A stretch of DNA of 64,000 bases from Bacteroidales bacterium (lineage in GTDB: Bacteria > Bacteroidota > Bacteroidia > Bacteroidales > Paludibacteraceae). Positions 18,863 through 26,382 of this stretch are shown piece after piece (within the stretch, counting starts at the first letter, position 1; each line of letters opens with the position of its first letter). A program made the translations under genes and the position numbers. A model generated the notes under the pieces. The model was not told where the DNA came from, ran no database searches, and was given only the letters and a program-made list of their open reading frames with translations. Where the stretch lies: the NCBI GenBank assembly GCA_022783865.1, contig JALFYY010000013.1, forward strand, positions 182,401-246,400, given 5' to 3'.

Positions 18863-20176
18863 TTAGTTATTCAAGAATTTAGCCAGTTCGACTTGTGCAT
18901 TGACCAATGTAAGTACAGCCTGTACGTAGGTGGATTGTGCGCTAATGAGGTCGTTGGATGCGTTGGTCAGTTCGAGTCCGGAAGCGGCTCCCCATTGGAA
19001 CTTGTTGGTAACGTTATTGAAAACGCGTTTTGTTACGTCCATATTGTCACGCTCGTTGGTGTATGTTTCGAAAGCATTACTGAGGTTGAAGCGCAACTGC
19101 TGATACTGGATACCGAGCTGGTCGGTGGTTTCTTCCAAGGTGTTTTGTGCGGCTTTGTATGCCAACTTTTTCTCGGTGACACCGGCAGCACGTTTGCCGC
19201 TCGACCAGATAGGTACGGAGAGCGAAATACCCACTGTGTTCGGGGGTGACATGGAGAAACCTCCTTCTTCGAAGTCCTTACGGTAGCTGTATTGATAATA
19301 TGCCGAAAGTGTAGGCGTATATGCCAATCCTGCCATGGTCACGTTCTTCTTAGCCAACTCGGCATTCTTCTGCAAGAGTTGGTAGTTGAAATTGTTGTTG
19401 ATATTGAACTCTTCGCCCAGCAACCGTACAATGGCGTCTGCGCTAAGCAGTTCGTCGAGTGTCTGTGTGAGACGGATTTGCGTTTGGGCATCTACGCCCA
19501 AGAGAATACGAAGCGAGTTGTATGCCAACTCTACGTTGCGCTTGTTGGAGTTGATATTGTTTTTGAGCGCATTGACACGCACGAGAATCTGGTCGGCAGC
19601 GGTTTGCTCCTGCGTTCCGACAGCTACGGCTTGCTTAGTCATTTCCGCCAGTCTCTCCACGTTTACCAAACTGCTGTCCAACAGTCCCTGGATATCTTCC
19701 ATTACCAATACGGAGAGATAGCCCGTCATGACATTAGCCCGCAGGTTGCTCTCGGATTGCGCATAGGTGATGTTTTGCATCTCGATAGCGAGGTTGTTGA
19801 GCAAAGCGCCCATCACCGCTTGTCCGTTGATACCGACAGAAGCCGTAACACCGGCGTTAAGATAAGGCACCATAGCCTTACTCATACCACCGAAGTCGAT
19901 TTCGTAGCCGCACATATTGGTGTAACCCACCGCTCCATCTACCTGCGGCAGCATTTGTGCAATGGTTTGCCAGCGTTGTGCATACGCTTGTTGTACATCC
20001 AATGATGCGTTTTGCAAACTCTTGTTGCTCTGCACTGCATATTGTTGTGCCTCTTCCAAAGAGAGCACCAACAATTTCGTCTCTGATTGTTGTGTCCCGG
20101 CTGCCGGTTGCACTTCTTGTGCATACATGAATGCCGGCAGCAGACATACCCCTAACAAAAACAATTTAATTTTCAT
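18863..20176 (-). CDS. TolC-like outer-membrane efflux protein
   Basis: The 437-residue protein has a signal peptide (residues 1-19, ending FMYAQ) and two repeats of the outer-membrane efflux (OEP) helical hairpin (about 40-225 and 245-430), which in trimers form a channel and periplasmic tunnel. Typical signatures are LSLEEAQQYAVQSN near the start and a Gln/Asn-rich helical C-terminus ending VELAKFLNN. It is the exit duct of the tripartite pump and the first structural gene after the regulator. Confidence 0.92.
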   Translation of the reverse strand: MKIKLFLLGVCLLPAFMYAQEVQPAAGTQQSETKLLVLSLEEAQQYAVQSNKSLQNASLDVQQAYAQRWQTIAQMLPQVDGAVGYTNMCGYEIDFGGMSKAMVPYLNAGVTASVGINGQAVMGALLNNLAIEMQNITYAQSESNLRANVMTGYLSVLVMEDIQGLLDSSLVNVERLAEMTKQAVAVGTQEQTAADQILVRVNALKNNINSNKRNVELAYNSLRILLGVDAQTQIRLTQTLDELLSADAIVRLLGEEFNINNNFNYQLLQKNAELAKKNVTMAGLAYTPTLSAYYQYSYRKDFEEGGFSMSPPNTVGISLSVPIWSSGKRAAGVTEKKLAYKAAQNTLEETTDQLGIQYQQLRFNLSNAFETYTNERDNMDVTKRVFNNVTNKFQWGAASGLELTNASNDLISAQSTYVQAVLTLVNAQVELAKFLNN

Positions 20177-20200
20177 CTTGTACCTTAAAGTTAGTTTGTA

Positions 20201-20833
20201 TTATTTCGTTTTATGATAATTTTTCCGTTCCATTATCTCTTTGACCTGCTGTGTACCCTGATCGGAAACAATGCCGCGTATGAGAAGAGTCACTGCACAA
20301 TCGATAGCTCTCTTGTGTTCTTTTAGTTTGAAATTGGGCAGATTGACTGTTTCCATCAGATATTGATGCAATTTGGCAAAGATTTCCGCACACATCTCAA
20401 CATCCAAATTATTCCAGAAAACACCTTCTTCTATGCCTCTTTGCAAAGACTGTGCCACAATCTGTTTTACGGCATTACCTATCAGCTTTTTATGCTTTGC
20501 CATTAGCTGCGGGTAATATTTCTCCAAATCGAACACAACTTGCGGCGGACGATGCATCTCCTGCAAGTTCCTTTCTTTGGCGGCAAAATCCAGCAAAACT
20601 TCCACCATAGGTTTCTCTGTCATTTGCTTTTTCAGCCTTTCGCTTAGTTGTAAGGTGATTTGGCTTAAGATAGCATCTACCAAATCGGACTTTTGGTCGA
20701 AGTAAACATAGAATGTCTTCTTCGATATCCCCATTTGACGGCAGATATCGTCAATAGAAACGCTTCGGATACCATATTGGAGAAACATCTCTATCGCTTG
20801 ATTGACTATTTTTTCTTTTAAGTTTTCCATCAT
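20201..20833 (-). CDS. TetR-family transcriptional regulator of the efflux operon
   Basis: The 210-residue protein has an N-terminal helix-turn-helix (SVSIDDICRQMGISKKTFYVYFDQKSDLVDAI, residues 23-54) in the TetR layout, followed by an all-helical ligand-binding domain. It is the first gene of the operon, 24 bases ahead of the channel gene, so it probably represses its own operon and is released by a pump substrate. A perfect 14-bp palindrome lies in its leader, just upstream of the start codon. A second Met at codon 2 is an alternative start. Confidence 0.9.
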   Translation of the reverse strand: MMENLKEKIVNQAIEMFLQYGIRSVSIDDICRQMGISKKTFYVYFDQKSDLVDAILSQITLQLSERLKKQMTEKPMVEVLLDFAAKERNLQEMHRPPQVVFDLEKYYPQLMAKHKKLIGNAVKQIVAQSLQRGIEEGVFWNNLDVEMCAEIFAKLHQYLMETVNLPNFKLKEHKRAIDCAVTLLIRGIVSDQGTQQVKEIMERKNYHKTK

Positions 20834-20839
20834 TTATAT

Positions 20840-20853
20840 GGTTGCATGCAACC
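20840..20853. promoter_or_regulatory. palindromic operator candidate for the TetR regulator
   Basis: GGTTGCATGCAACC is a perfect 14-bp palindrome located 7-20 bases upstream of the tetR start and downstream of the predicted transcript start, where a bound repressor would block transcription. Confidence 0.6.
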
Positions 20854-20871
20854 GGTTCTGATTTCGGGCTG

Positions 20872-20902
20872 CAAAGGTATAGTGTTTTTCTGATATATGC
20901 AA
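20872..20902 (-). promoter_or_regulatory. promoter of the tetR-efflux operon
   Basis: TTGC (20902-20899), a 19-base spacer, and TACCTTTG (20879-20872) on the minus strand. Confidence 0.8.
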
Positions 20903-20910
20903 GAAACTTG

Positions 20911-20935
20911 GAAACTTTTTTTTTGTTAAAGTTTC
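20911..20935. promoter_or_regulatory. inverted repeat upstream of the efflux promoter
   Basis: GAAACTTT (20911-20918) and AAAGTTTC (20928-20935) form an 8-bp inverted repeat around a T-rich centre, 9 bases upstream of the -33 element. It could be a second regulator site. Confidence 0.35.
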
Positions 20936-20982
20936 TTAGTGTTCATTTGTAAGGCGAGAAGATTGCCTGTAAATGAGGTGTA

Positions 20983-21017
20983 ACAACAAAAGGGCATTCG
21001 TTTTGCAACGAATACCC
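20983..21017 (-). terminator. terminator of rpsU
   Basis: A hairpin at 20992-21017 (stem of 10 pairs with one mismatch, loop TTGC), followed on the minus strand by a T-rich tail (TTTTGTTGTT). Confidence 0.7.
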
Positions 21018-21085
21018 GAGATATATAAATAGATAAATTATGGTGAGCTTAGTCTGCCTGCACCTGTGGGCTCATGCGCCTCAGA

Positions 21086-21280
21086 TTACATATCGTCGTG
21101 AGCATGCATCTGCTGTACATAAACAGCGTGCATCATCTTCTCTCTCTTCAATTCAGATGGTTTTTCGAATTGCTGACGACGACGGAGTTCTTTCACAACA
21201 CCGGTCTTTTCGAATTTACGTTTGAATTTCTTGAGAGCTCTTTCGATATTCTCGCCTTCTTTAACAGGAACTACGATCAT
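21086..21280 (-). CDS. rpsU: 30S ribosomal protein bS21
   Basis: The 64-residue product begins MIVVPVKEGENIERALKKFK and contains KTGVVKELRRRQQFEKPS, diagnostic of bS21. It is a small-subunit protein near the anti-Shine-Dalgarno end of 16S rRNA. In Bacteroidota, bS21 is reported to help hide the anti-Shine-Dalgarno, with a key Tyr54; Tyr54 is present here (in AVYVQQ). The C-terminal tail MHAHDDM is unusual in its Met/His content. No Shine-Dalgarno precedes the gene. It has its own promoter and a leader of about 70 bases. Confidence 0.95.
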   Translation of the reverse strand: MIVVPVKEGENIERALKKFKRKFEKTGVVKELRRRQQFEKPSELKREKMMHAVYVQQMHAHDDM

Positions 21281-21356
21281 AAGTTTTGTTGTTTGTATTA
21301 GTTAGTTATTATATTTTGTTTGTAATTGCGAATCTGTTGTTTTCCGATTCGGGCTG

Positions 21357-21387
21357 CAAAATTACGATTTTCTTTTCAATCTGCAAA
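21357..21387 (-). promoter_or_regulatory. promoter of rpsU
   Basis: TTTG (21387-21384), exactly 19 bases, and TAATTTTG (21364-21357) on the minus strand. The leader it produces begins with a short CGAATC/GATTCG hairpin. Confidence 0.8.
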
Positions 21388-21429
21388 ACAATTGCCTGCT
21401 TTTCTTGCAAAAAAAGTTACGTCAGCCAT

Positions 21430-21451
21430 ATTGCAGGGGAATTGCAGGGCG
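21430..21451. repeat. 11-bp tandem pair (ATTGCAGGGNN)
   Basis: ATTGCAGGGGA and ATTGCAGGGCG in tandem in the mltG-rpsU gap, with a third related unit (ATTTGCAGGCG) ten bases further. Confidence 0.55.
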
Positions 21452-21487
21452 TCAGTTTGGTATTTGCAGGCGTAATGAGGTGCTATG

Positions 21488-22513
21488 TTATTTGATTTTC
21501 CGTTTGTTGAGTTCGGCTTGGTAATAGCGTGCATAGCGTGCATGTTCGGCATAGGTGGCGGAGAAGTGGTGCGTCCCGCTGAAATCGGCATTGGCGCACA
21601 TATACAAATAGTTGTGCTGCTGCCGGTTGAGCACGGCATCCATGGTGGATGCACGAGGAATACGGATAGGTCCGGGAGGCAAGCCCGCATATTTGTATGT
21701 ATTATACGGCGAGTCAACCTGCAGGTGCTTTTCAAGAATACGCCGCAGTCCGAAGTCCCGGAGTGCGAATTTCACAGTGGGACAGGCTTGCAAAGGCATA
21801 TTCTTCTTCAAACGATTGATGTACAGCCCAGCGATAACGGGATATTCCGCTTGGCGGTTGCTTTCCTCTTCGATAATGGAAGCGATGGTTGCCACCTGGG
21901 CAGGCGTAAGCGAAAGGGCTTTTGCTTTTTCGAGACGGTTTTCGTTCCAGAAATGGCGGTATTCCTTCTGCATCCGCTCGAACAAAGCATCGGGCGAAAT
22001 GTTCCAATAGAGTTCGTAGGTGTCGGGTATGAAAAGGGTAACGGCAGTCGCTACGTTGAGTCCGTAATGCTGCATGCAACTGTCGGATTCGAGACGGGTG
22101 ATGATGTCCAAAGAGTCGAGCATGAGTTGCGATGCGAGCCGTTGGGCGAGTTGCGGTGCGGTGCGGATGTTGTTGAACGTGACTTGGACGGGGGTCTGCT
22201 CCTGATTGCGGAAACGGCGTATTACATCGAGGTCGCAAAGCGCGGAGCCGAGCAAATAGCAACCTGTTTTAGGCTCTGAGAAATGCATCATGCGGCAATG
22301 CAGACGGAAATGGAACTGTGATGCAAAGCGGTAGTGTGCTTGCAGTTCCGTGAGCAGTTGTTCGTAGGTTGTATGGGGGTAAACGTAGATATAGTGCGCT
22401 TCTCCGTCACGGCTCGTGAGGTTCTGCACTTTGAGATGCCAAAACGATTTGCCGGCAAAAGCACAGGCAACGACGGCTGTCAGAATGAGGATATAAAGAC
22501 TTGTTTTTTTCAT
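21488..22513 (-). CDS. mltG: endolytic murein transglycosylase MltG (YceG family)
   Basis: The 341-residue protein has an N-terminal membrane anchor (residues 4-24), a LysM-like strand region (YIYVYPHTTYEQLLTEL) and the YceG catalytic domain with the conserved IASIIEEES (catalytic Glu), PDTYELYWN, and the C-terminal PYNTYKYAGLPPGPI motif. It cuts nascent peptidoglycan glycan strands at the inner membrane to limit chain length. The open frame extends upstream to 22648, but that would run through the tRNA-Ser gene; the ATG at 22513 (MKKTSLYILIL) is the natural start. Confidence 0.93.
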   Translation of the reverse strand: MKKTSLYILILTAVVACAFAGKSFWHLKVQNLTSRDGEAHYIYVYPHTTYEQLLTELQAHYRFASQFHFRLHCRMMHFSEPKTGCYLLGSALCDLDVIRRFRNQEQTPVQVTFNNIRTAPQLAQRLASQLMLDSLDIITRLESDSCMQHYGLNVATAVTLFIPDTYELYWNISPDALFERMQKEYRHFWNENRLEKAKALSLTPAQVATIASIIEEESNRQAEYPVIAGLYINRLKKNMPLQACPTVKFALRDFGLRRILEKHLQVDSPYNTYKYAGLPPGPIRIPRASTMDAVLNRQQHNYLYMCANADFSGTHHFSATYAEHARYARYYQAELNKRKIK

Positions 22514-22549
22514 AACGGCGACAAAATTACAACTTATTTTCGGATTTTC

Positions 22550-22580
22550 TTGTATATTTGCCAAACTTGTAGTATCTTTG
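22550..22580 (+). promoter_or_regulatory. promoter of tRNA-Ser
   Basis: TTGT (22550-22553), a 19-base spacer, and TATCTTTG (22573-22580). Confidence 0.8.
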
Positions 22581-22620
22581 CACCCGCTTTCGATAAGGAA
22601 GCGGGCGTGGTTATATATAC

Positions 22621-22707
22621 GGAAGGATGGGTGAGTGGCTGAAACCAACAGTTTGCTAAACTGTCGTACGGGTTACCGTACCGGGGGTTCGAATCCCCCT
22701 CCTTCCG
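22621..22707 (+). tRNA. tRNA-Ser (anticodon GCU)
   Basis: Acceptor stem GGAAGGA/TCCTTCC, anticodon stem ACAGT/ACTGT with loop TTGCTAA giving anticodon GCU (reads AGC/AGU), a long variable arm (CGTACGGGTTACCGTACC) and T-arm GGGGGTTCGAATCCCCC. The discriminator base is G; CCA is not encoded. Confidence 0.96.
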
Positions 22708-22708
22708 C

Positions 22709-22746
22709 AAAAAACAGAAGTATCATTGAGATAGCTTCTGTTTTTT
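22709..22746 (+). terminator. terminator of tRNA-Ser
   Basis: A 12-bp stem, AAAAAACAGAAG pairing with CTTCTGTTTTTT, around a 14-base loop, directly after the tRNA. Confidence 0.88.
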
Positions 22747-22767
22747 GTTGTATGTGGCTGAGCGTAG

Positions 22768-22786
22768 AGACGGAGCTGCTCCGTCT
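22768..22786 (+). repeat. GTAGAGACG palindrome, variant GGAG (19 bp)
   Basis: AGACGGAGCTGCTCCGTCT, preceded by GTAG and followed by GAC; one base shorter in the loop than the other copies. Confidence 0.85.
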
Positions 22787-22857
22787 GACAGCTGGGATCA
22801 GTAGGTTGATAAGCAGGGTGTATTTTGAGGCGTTGATGTGTTCAATAAGAGTATGCT

Positions 22858-22884
22858 ATCCCTAAGGTATCCCTTTATTCTCCC
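22858..22884. repeat. 11-bp tandem array, 2+ units (ATCCCTNNNNN)
   Basis: ATCCCTAAGGT, ATCCCTTTATT and then CTCCCG. Confidence 0.5.
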
Positions 22885-22896
22885 GTTCGCTTTTTT

Positions 22897-22949
22897 CGCC
22901 GCATAGGAGATATGCGGCGCGCTCTCTATCGGAAGCCCACCGGGCTTCC
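22897..22949. repeat. two adjacent strong hairpins
   Basis: CGCCGCATA-GGAGA-TATGCGGCG (22897-22919, 9-bp perfect stem) and GGAAGCCC-ACC-GGGCTTCC (22931-22949, 8-bp perfect stem), 11 bases apart. Neither is followed by a T run, so a simple terminator is unlikely. Confidence 0.7.
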
Positions 22950-23035
22950 TTCACCCTAAAGGAAACGGCAAGCGGATTTTCAGGCGGATAATAGAGGTGA
23001 CAGCCGGCTTGATGCAGCCATGCAGCCTTCAGATA

Positions 23036-23101
23036 CCGTAGCACAGCCGTAGCATGCCCGTAGCACTATGGGACTTGTATGGGATCGGTATGTAGGATGG
23101 T
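23036..23101. repeat. 11-bp tandem array, 6 units, two sub-families
   Basis: Three CCGTAGCANNN units (23036, 23047, 23058) followed in register by TGGGACTTGTA, TGGGATCGGTA and TGTAGGATGGT (23069, 23080, 23091). The sequence changes but the 11-bp phase is kept. Confidence 0.8.
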
Positions 23102-23136
23102 GTATGTGGGCGGGTAACACTTCGTCTCTATAATTA

Positions 23137-23184
23137 TTCAGTTGTTCAACTACTCGGTTCCTCAATTGTTCAACTCCTCAGTTT
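23137..23184. repeat. 8-bp tandem array, 6 units (YTCARYTN)
   Basis: TTCAGTTG, TTCAACTA, CTCGGTTC, CTCAATTG, TTCAACTC, CTCAGTTT, running into the palindrome at 23188. Confidence 0.75.
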
Positions 23185-23187
23185 CTT

Positions 23188-23207
23188 AGACGGGGCACGC
23201 CCCGTCT
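23188..23207 (-). repeat. GTAGAGACG palindrome, variant GGGG
   Basis: AGACGGGGCACGCCCCGTCT then CTAC; identical to the copy at 10543. Confidence 0.88.
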
Positions 23208-23210
23208 CTA

Positions 23211-23242
23211 CAACTCCTCATCTGCTCAACTCCTCATCTCCT
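23211..23242. repeat. 8-bp tandem array, 4 units (CAACTCCT/CATCTSCT)
   Basis: Four units between two palindromes, bordering both. Confidence 0.75.
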
Positions 23243-23243
23243 C

Positions 23244-23263
23244 AGACGGGGCACGCCCCGTCT
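23244..23263 (-). repeat. GTAGAGACG palindrome, variant GGGG
   Basis: AGACGGGGCACGCCCCGTCT then CTAC. Confidence 0.88.
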
Positions 23264-23269
23264 CTACAG

Positions 23270-23335
23270 AATCGGATAGCAGCAACAAAACATCCGGAAA
23301 ACTGTAACAAAACAATCGGACAGCAGTAACAAAAC
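23270..23335. repeat. 22-bp tandem array, 3 units (2 x 11 bp)
   Basis: Three 22-bp units at 23270, 23292 and 23314, each ending AACAAAAC and beginning ATCNGGA. They sit exactly between a palindrome and a terminator. Confidence 0.8.
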
Positions 23336-23367
23336 ATAAGGTGTACCACCGATGTGATACACCTTAT
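23336..23367 (-). terminator. terminator of the M16 protease gene
   Basis: ATAAGGTGTA (23336-23345) pairs with TACACCTTAT (23358-23367) around a 12-base loop, 23 bases downstream of the protease stop on the minus strand. The T run is weak. Confidence 0.6.
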
Positions 23368-23389
23368 TTGTCTTATTTCCTGGAGCGGT

Positions 23390-26287
23390 TTAGAAGTCCA
23401 AATCCAGTGGCGCAAAGAGGCGTGACTTCGACGGCTTCACAAACTTGCCGTACTTGGCCTGCAATGCTTTCTGGTCGATCAGTTTCGGGTCGCCTACGAG
23501 GATGATGGTCATCGGCTTGCCTTGTACGTACTCTTTGTAGAACTGCTTAATCTGGTCGAAGGTCAGGTTGTCGATAGCCTCCTTGTTGTAGAGGGCGGGA
23601 TCGACATCATAGCCCATCTCTTGCCAATATTCGTATGTTCCGGTCTTGCCACGGAACGAGGGTTTGTTGATTTGTGCCTTTTGACGCAATGCTGCTTTAA
23701 TGGCTTCGATACGCTCGGGATATTCAGGCATGGAGTCCACAAGGTTCATGAACACCTCGATAGCATCCGCCGCCTTGTCGCTCTGCGTGCCGATATAGCC
23801 TACGAAGCGGGAGTTCTTGCCCGGACGGGCTCCCTCTGCCATGATACCGTAAGCCGTGTATGCCATGGAGCGTTTCTCACGAATCTCGTCCATTACCAAG
23901 CCGGTGAAGCCGGAAGAGAAGTATTGGTTGAACGCCTGGAACAATACGTCCTGCTCTTTGTCATAAGGCACACCATCGAAGTGGAAATAGATGGATGCCT
24001 GCTGTACGTTGCTGTTCGGCAGGAAATAAATCTGCGTCTTGTCGTATGCCTTGAAGTCGCGAATAACAGGCGAAGTGGAAGGCTTGACACCCTCTTGCAA
24101 CGGCAGGTTCTTGGTCAGTATGTCTTTCACCTCTGCCACGGGCTTCTGTCCGCAGTAGTAGATATCGAGCGCATATTGGGTGGCAGCCAGGAACTCGGTT
24201 TTCAATTTCAGTTCGTCCAGATAGTAGATATCCATAAAGGGCACTACGTTGATGAAATCCGATTGATCGCCATAAAGCACGTACTCGCGGAGAGCAGCCG
24301 ATTGTACTTCGTCGATCTTCGACAGCATGAACCGGTTCGACAATTCTCTACCTTTCACAGCCTCAAACTGTTTCTTCTCGAACTTCGGGAAGAGCATCTG
24401 GCGTTGTACGAGTTTGCAGATTTCTGCCAAGTTCTCCTCGTCGCCATAGATGCTGACGTAGAAATAGCTTCTGTCAACGCCGTAGCCGCAACGTCCGCCC
24501 AATTCAGCCAATTCGCGACGGAACTCCTGAGGCGTGGTACCCGGCATGATACCCGACATGTTCATCAGTTCTGCCACAGGCTCCAACATGGGCTTTTTGC
24601 CCGTACCGATACCATATTGCAATGTGAGCGAGAAGATGTTGTTCTTCGGGTTAGTGCCATAGTGCAGTGTAATGTTTTCGTCGATAGGCGTAACGGTTAC
24701 GTCGTTCATATCCATATAGGTCTGCTTGAGTTCTCCGCTCGGCAGTTGCTTGAATGCTTTGGCGTACTCGGTCTCCTGACCGTTGATCAGGTCAAGCGGT
24801 TTGATTTTCGGCTTTGCCAGTTTGTGCTTCTTGGGTGTGCCTTCCTCAAAGGTCAGCGTCATGTGGTCGGCATTGAAATACTTCTTTGCCACGCGCTGGA
24901 TATCCTCTTTGGTGAGTGCCTGAATCTTTTCGTTCATCGTGAAGATGTCTTCGACAGGCATGTCATAGACGAAGGAATATACCAAGTTCATTATCTTCGA
25001 ATCGGGGTCCTCAAGTTCGAGTTTGGTATTTTGGTCATACTCGGCTTTCACGCTTTTAATCAACCAGTCGGGTATGTCGCCGTTCTTGATTTTGTTGATC
25101 TCTGTCATTACGATTTTTTCCGTAGCGGCATTCGATTCGTACGACTGCTGATTGGCATCGTAGTAAGGAACAGCCATTACCAAAATACGTCCTTGGTCAC
25201 GACGCGCGTCGAACGATACGTCTGCGCCGGAAACTTCACCGTCCATGGTGATACGGTCCAACAGACCTGTATTGGTGCCGTTGTTCAGGAGCGAAATAAC
25301 AAACTGCAAGGCTGTAGCGTCGTCATCGGTTATCTTCACACCGTCGTATGCCCAAACAATCTGAGGATAGTAACCTATTTTGTACTTGTAGTTGCCCTTC
25401 ATCGCTGTCTTTTCATAGGTCTTGCGTGCGGGCAGTTCTTTCGGCTGCAAACGTCCGAAAGTCTCTGCAATCATCGGTTTGGTGCTTTCCGTATCGAAAT
25501 CGCCCACAATGATGAGTGCCATGTTGTTAGGCACATACCATGTGTTGTAGAACTCAATCAGTTTGCTCAAACGGGGGTTCTTCAGGTGCTCAGGCAAACC
25601 GATTACATCACGGTCGTAGGGGCTGCCTGCATATACTTTTCCGAAGAGTTCCTGACGTATGTGCGACGATACATCGTCCTGATACATGTTGTATTCCTCG
25701 AACACGTTCTCCAACTCTGCCTGGAACGTACGGAACACGGGGTCGATCAGACGGTCGGAAAAGATGGTGAGCCATTTGTACATGTTCGATGCGGGGAACG
25801 AGTTGTGGTAGCAGGTCATATCATACGATGTGAACGCATTCACGCCCGTAGCGCCGATACCGTCCATGAGGATAAAGAAGTCCTCGCAAGTGGAGTATTT
25901 GGCAGACTCCATTGATTCTTCGTTGATTTTGGTAATCAGTTCGGCACGTACTGTCTCGTCGGTCTCCAATGCCAATTGGTCGTAGAGACGGATGATTTCA
26001 TCGTAGTGCGGTTTCTCTTTTTCCCAGTCGAGCGCACCGATTGTCTGTGTGCCTTTGAAGAGCATGTGCTCCAAGTAGTGCGCCAAACCTGTATATTCGG
26101 CAGGCTCGTCAATAGAGCCTGCGCGTACTGCCACATAGCCGGTAACGTCGGGTTTGTCGTGGTCTTCCCACATATAGACTGTCAGACCGTTGTCCAACTT
26201 GTACTGCGTCAAGCCTTCCTGCAACTGCGCATTGGCGGTCAGGAAGCCGAACATCAGCAGTACTCCTAAAATAAACTGTTTCTTCAT
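23390..26287 (-). CDS. exported M16-family zinc metalloprotease, two-domain
   Basis: The 965-residue protein has a signal peptide (residues 1-20, ending LTANA) and two pitrilysin-type halves. The N-terminal half holds the inverted zinc motif HxxEH (His70, Glu73, His74 in HYLEHMLFKGT); the C-terminal half has the degenerate partner domain (VYPDKEQ-like region, GYIGTQSDKAADAIEVF). M16 enzymes degrade peptides inside a clamshell chamber; this one should work in the periplasm. An upstream ATG at 26362 lies above the expected transcript start given by TATTTTTG (26355-26348), so 26287 is preferred. A 797-codon open frame on the opposite strand (23522-25915) is a shadow. Confidence 0.92.
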   Translation of the reverse strand: MKKQFILGVLLMFGFLTANAQLQEGLTQYKLDNGLTVYMWEDHDKPDVTGYVAVRAGSIDEPAEYTGLAHYLEHMLFKGTQTIGALDWEKEKPHYDEIIRLYDQLALETDETVRAELITKINEESMESAKYSTCEDFFILMDGIGATGVNAFTSYDMTCYHNSFPASNMYKWLTIFSDRLIDPVFRTFQAELENVFEEYNMYQDDVSSHIRQELFGKVYAGSPYDRDVIGLPEHLKNPRLSKLIEFYNTWYVPNNMALIIVGDFDTESTKPMIAETFGRLQPKELPARKTYEKTAMKGNYKYKIGYYPQIVWAYDGVKITDDDATALQFVISLLNNGTNTGLLDRITMDGEVSGADVSFDARRDQGRILVMAVPYYDANQQSYESNAATEKIVMTEINKIKNGDIPDWLIKSVKAEYDQNTKLELEDPDSKIMNLVYSFVYDMPVEDIFTMNEKIQALTKEDIQRVAKKYFNADHMTLTFEEGTPKKHKLAKPKIKPLDLINGQETEYAKAFKQLPSGELKQTYMDMNDVTVTPIDENITLHYGTNPKNNIFSLTLQYGIGTGKKPMLEPVAELMNMSGIMPGTTPQEFRRELAELGGRCGYGVDRSYFYVSIYGDEENLAEICKLVQRQMLFPKFEKKQFEAVKGRELSNRFMLSKIDEVQSAALREYVLYGDQSDFINVVPFMDIYYLDELKLKTEFLAATQYALDIYYCGQKPVAEVKDILTKNLPLQEGVKPSTSPVIRDFKAYDKTQIYFLPNSNVQQASIYFHFDGVPYDKEQDVLFQAFNQYFSSGFTGLVMDEIREKRSMAYTAYGIMAEGARPGKNSRFVGYIGTQSDKAADAIEVFMNLVDSMPEYPERIEAIKAALRQKAQINKPSFRGKTGTYEYWQEMGYDVDPALYNKEAIDNLTFDQIKQFYKEYVQGKPMTIILVGDPKLIDQKALQAKYGKFVKPSKSRLFAPLDLDF

Positions 26288-26382
26288 TTTGTATGTATTT
26301 ATGTTAATATATAATCTGTTCAGACTAATACGTATTTTAATAGGAAACAAAAATAGTGCCAATTAATGCCTTAGTGCTTTGT

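Noticed and set aside
22514..22648. Longer N-terminus for MltG
   Set aside because: It would run through the tRNA-Ser gene and both promoters; the downstream ATG gives a normal membrane anchor.
22621..22707. tRNA-Ser as an integration site for a mobile element
   Set aside because: No integrase and no second copy of the tRNA 3' end was seen nearby; the tRNA is followed by its own terminator.
23522..25915. 797-codon open frame opposite the M16 protease
   Set aside because: It mirrors the codon pattern of a well-supported protease on the other strand and has no recognisable domain; a classic antisense shadow.
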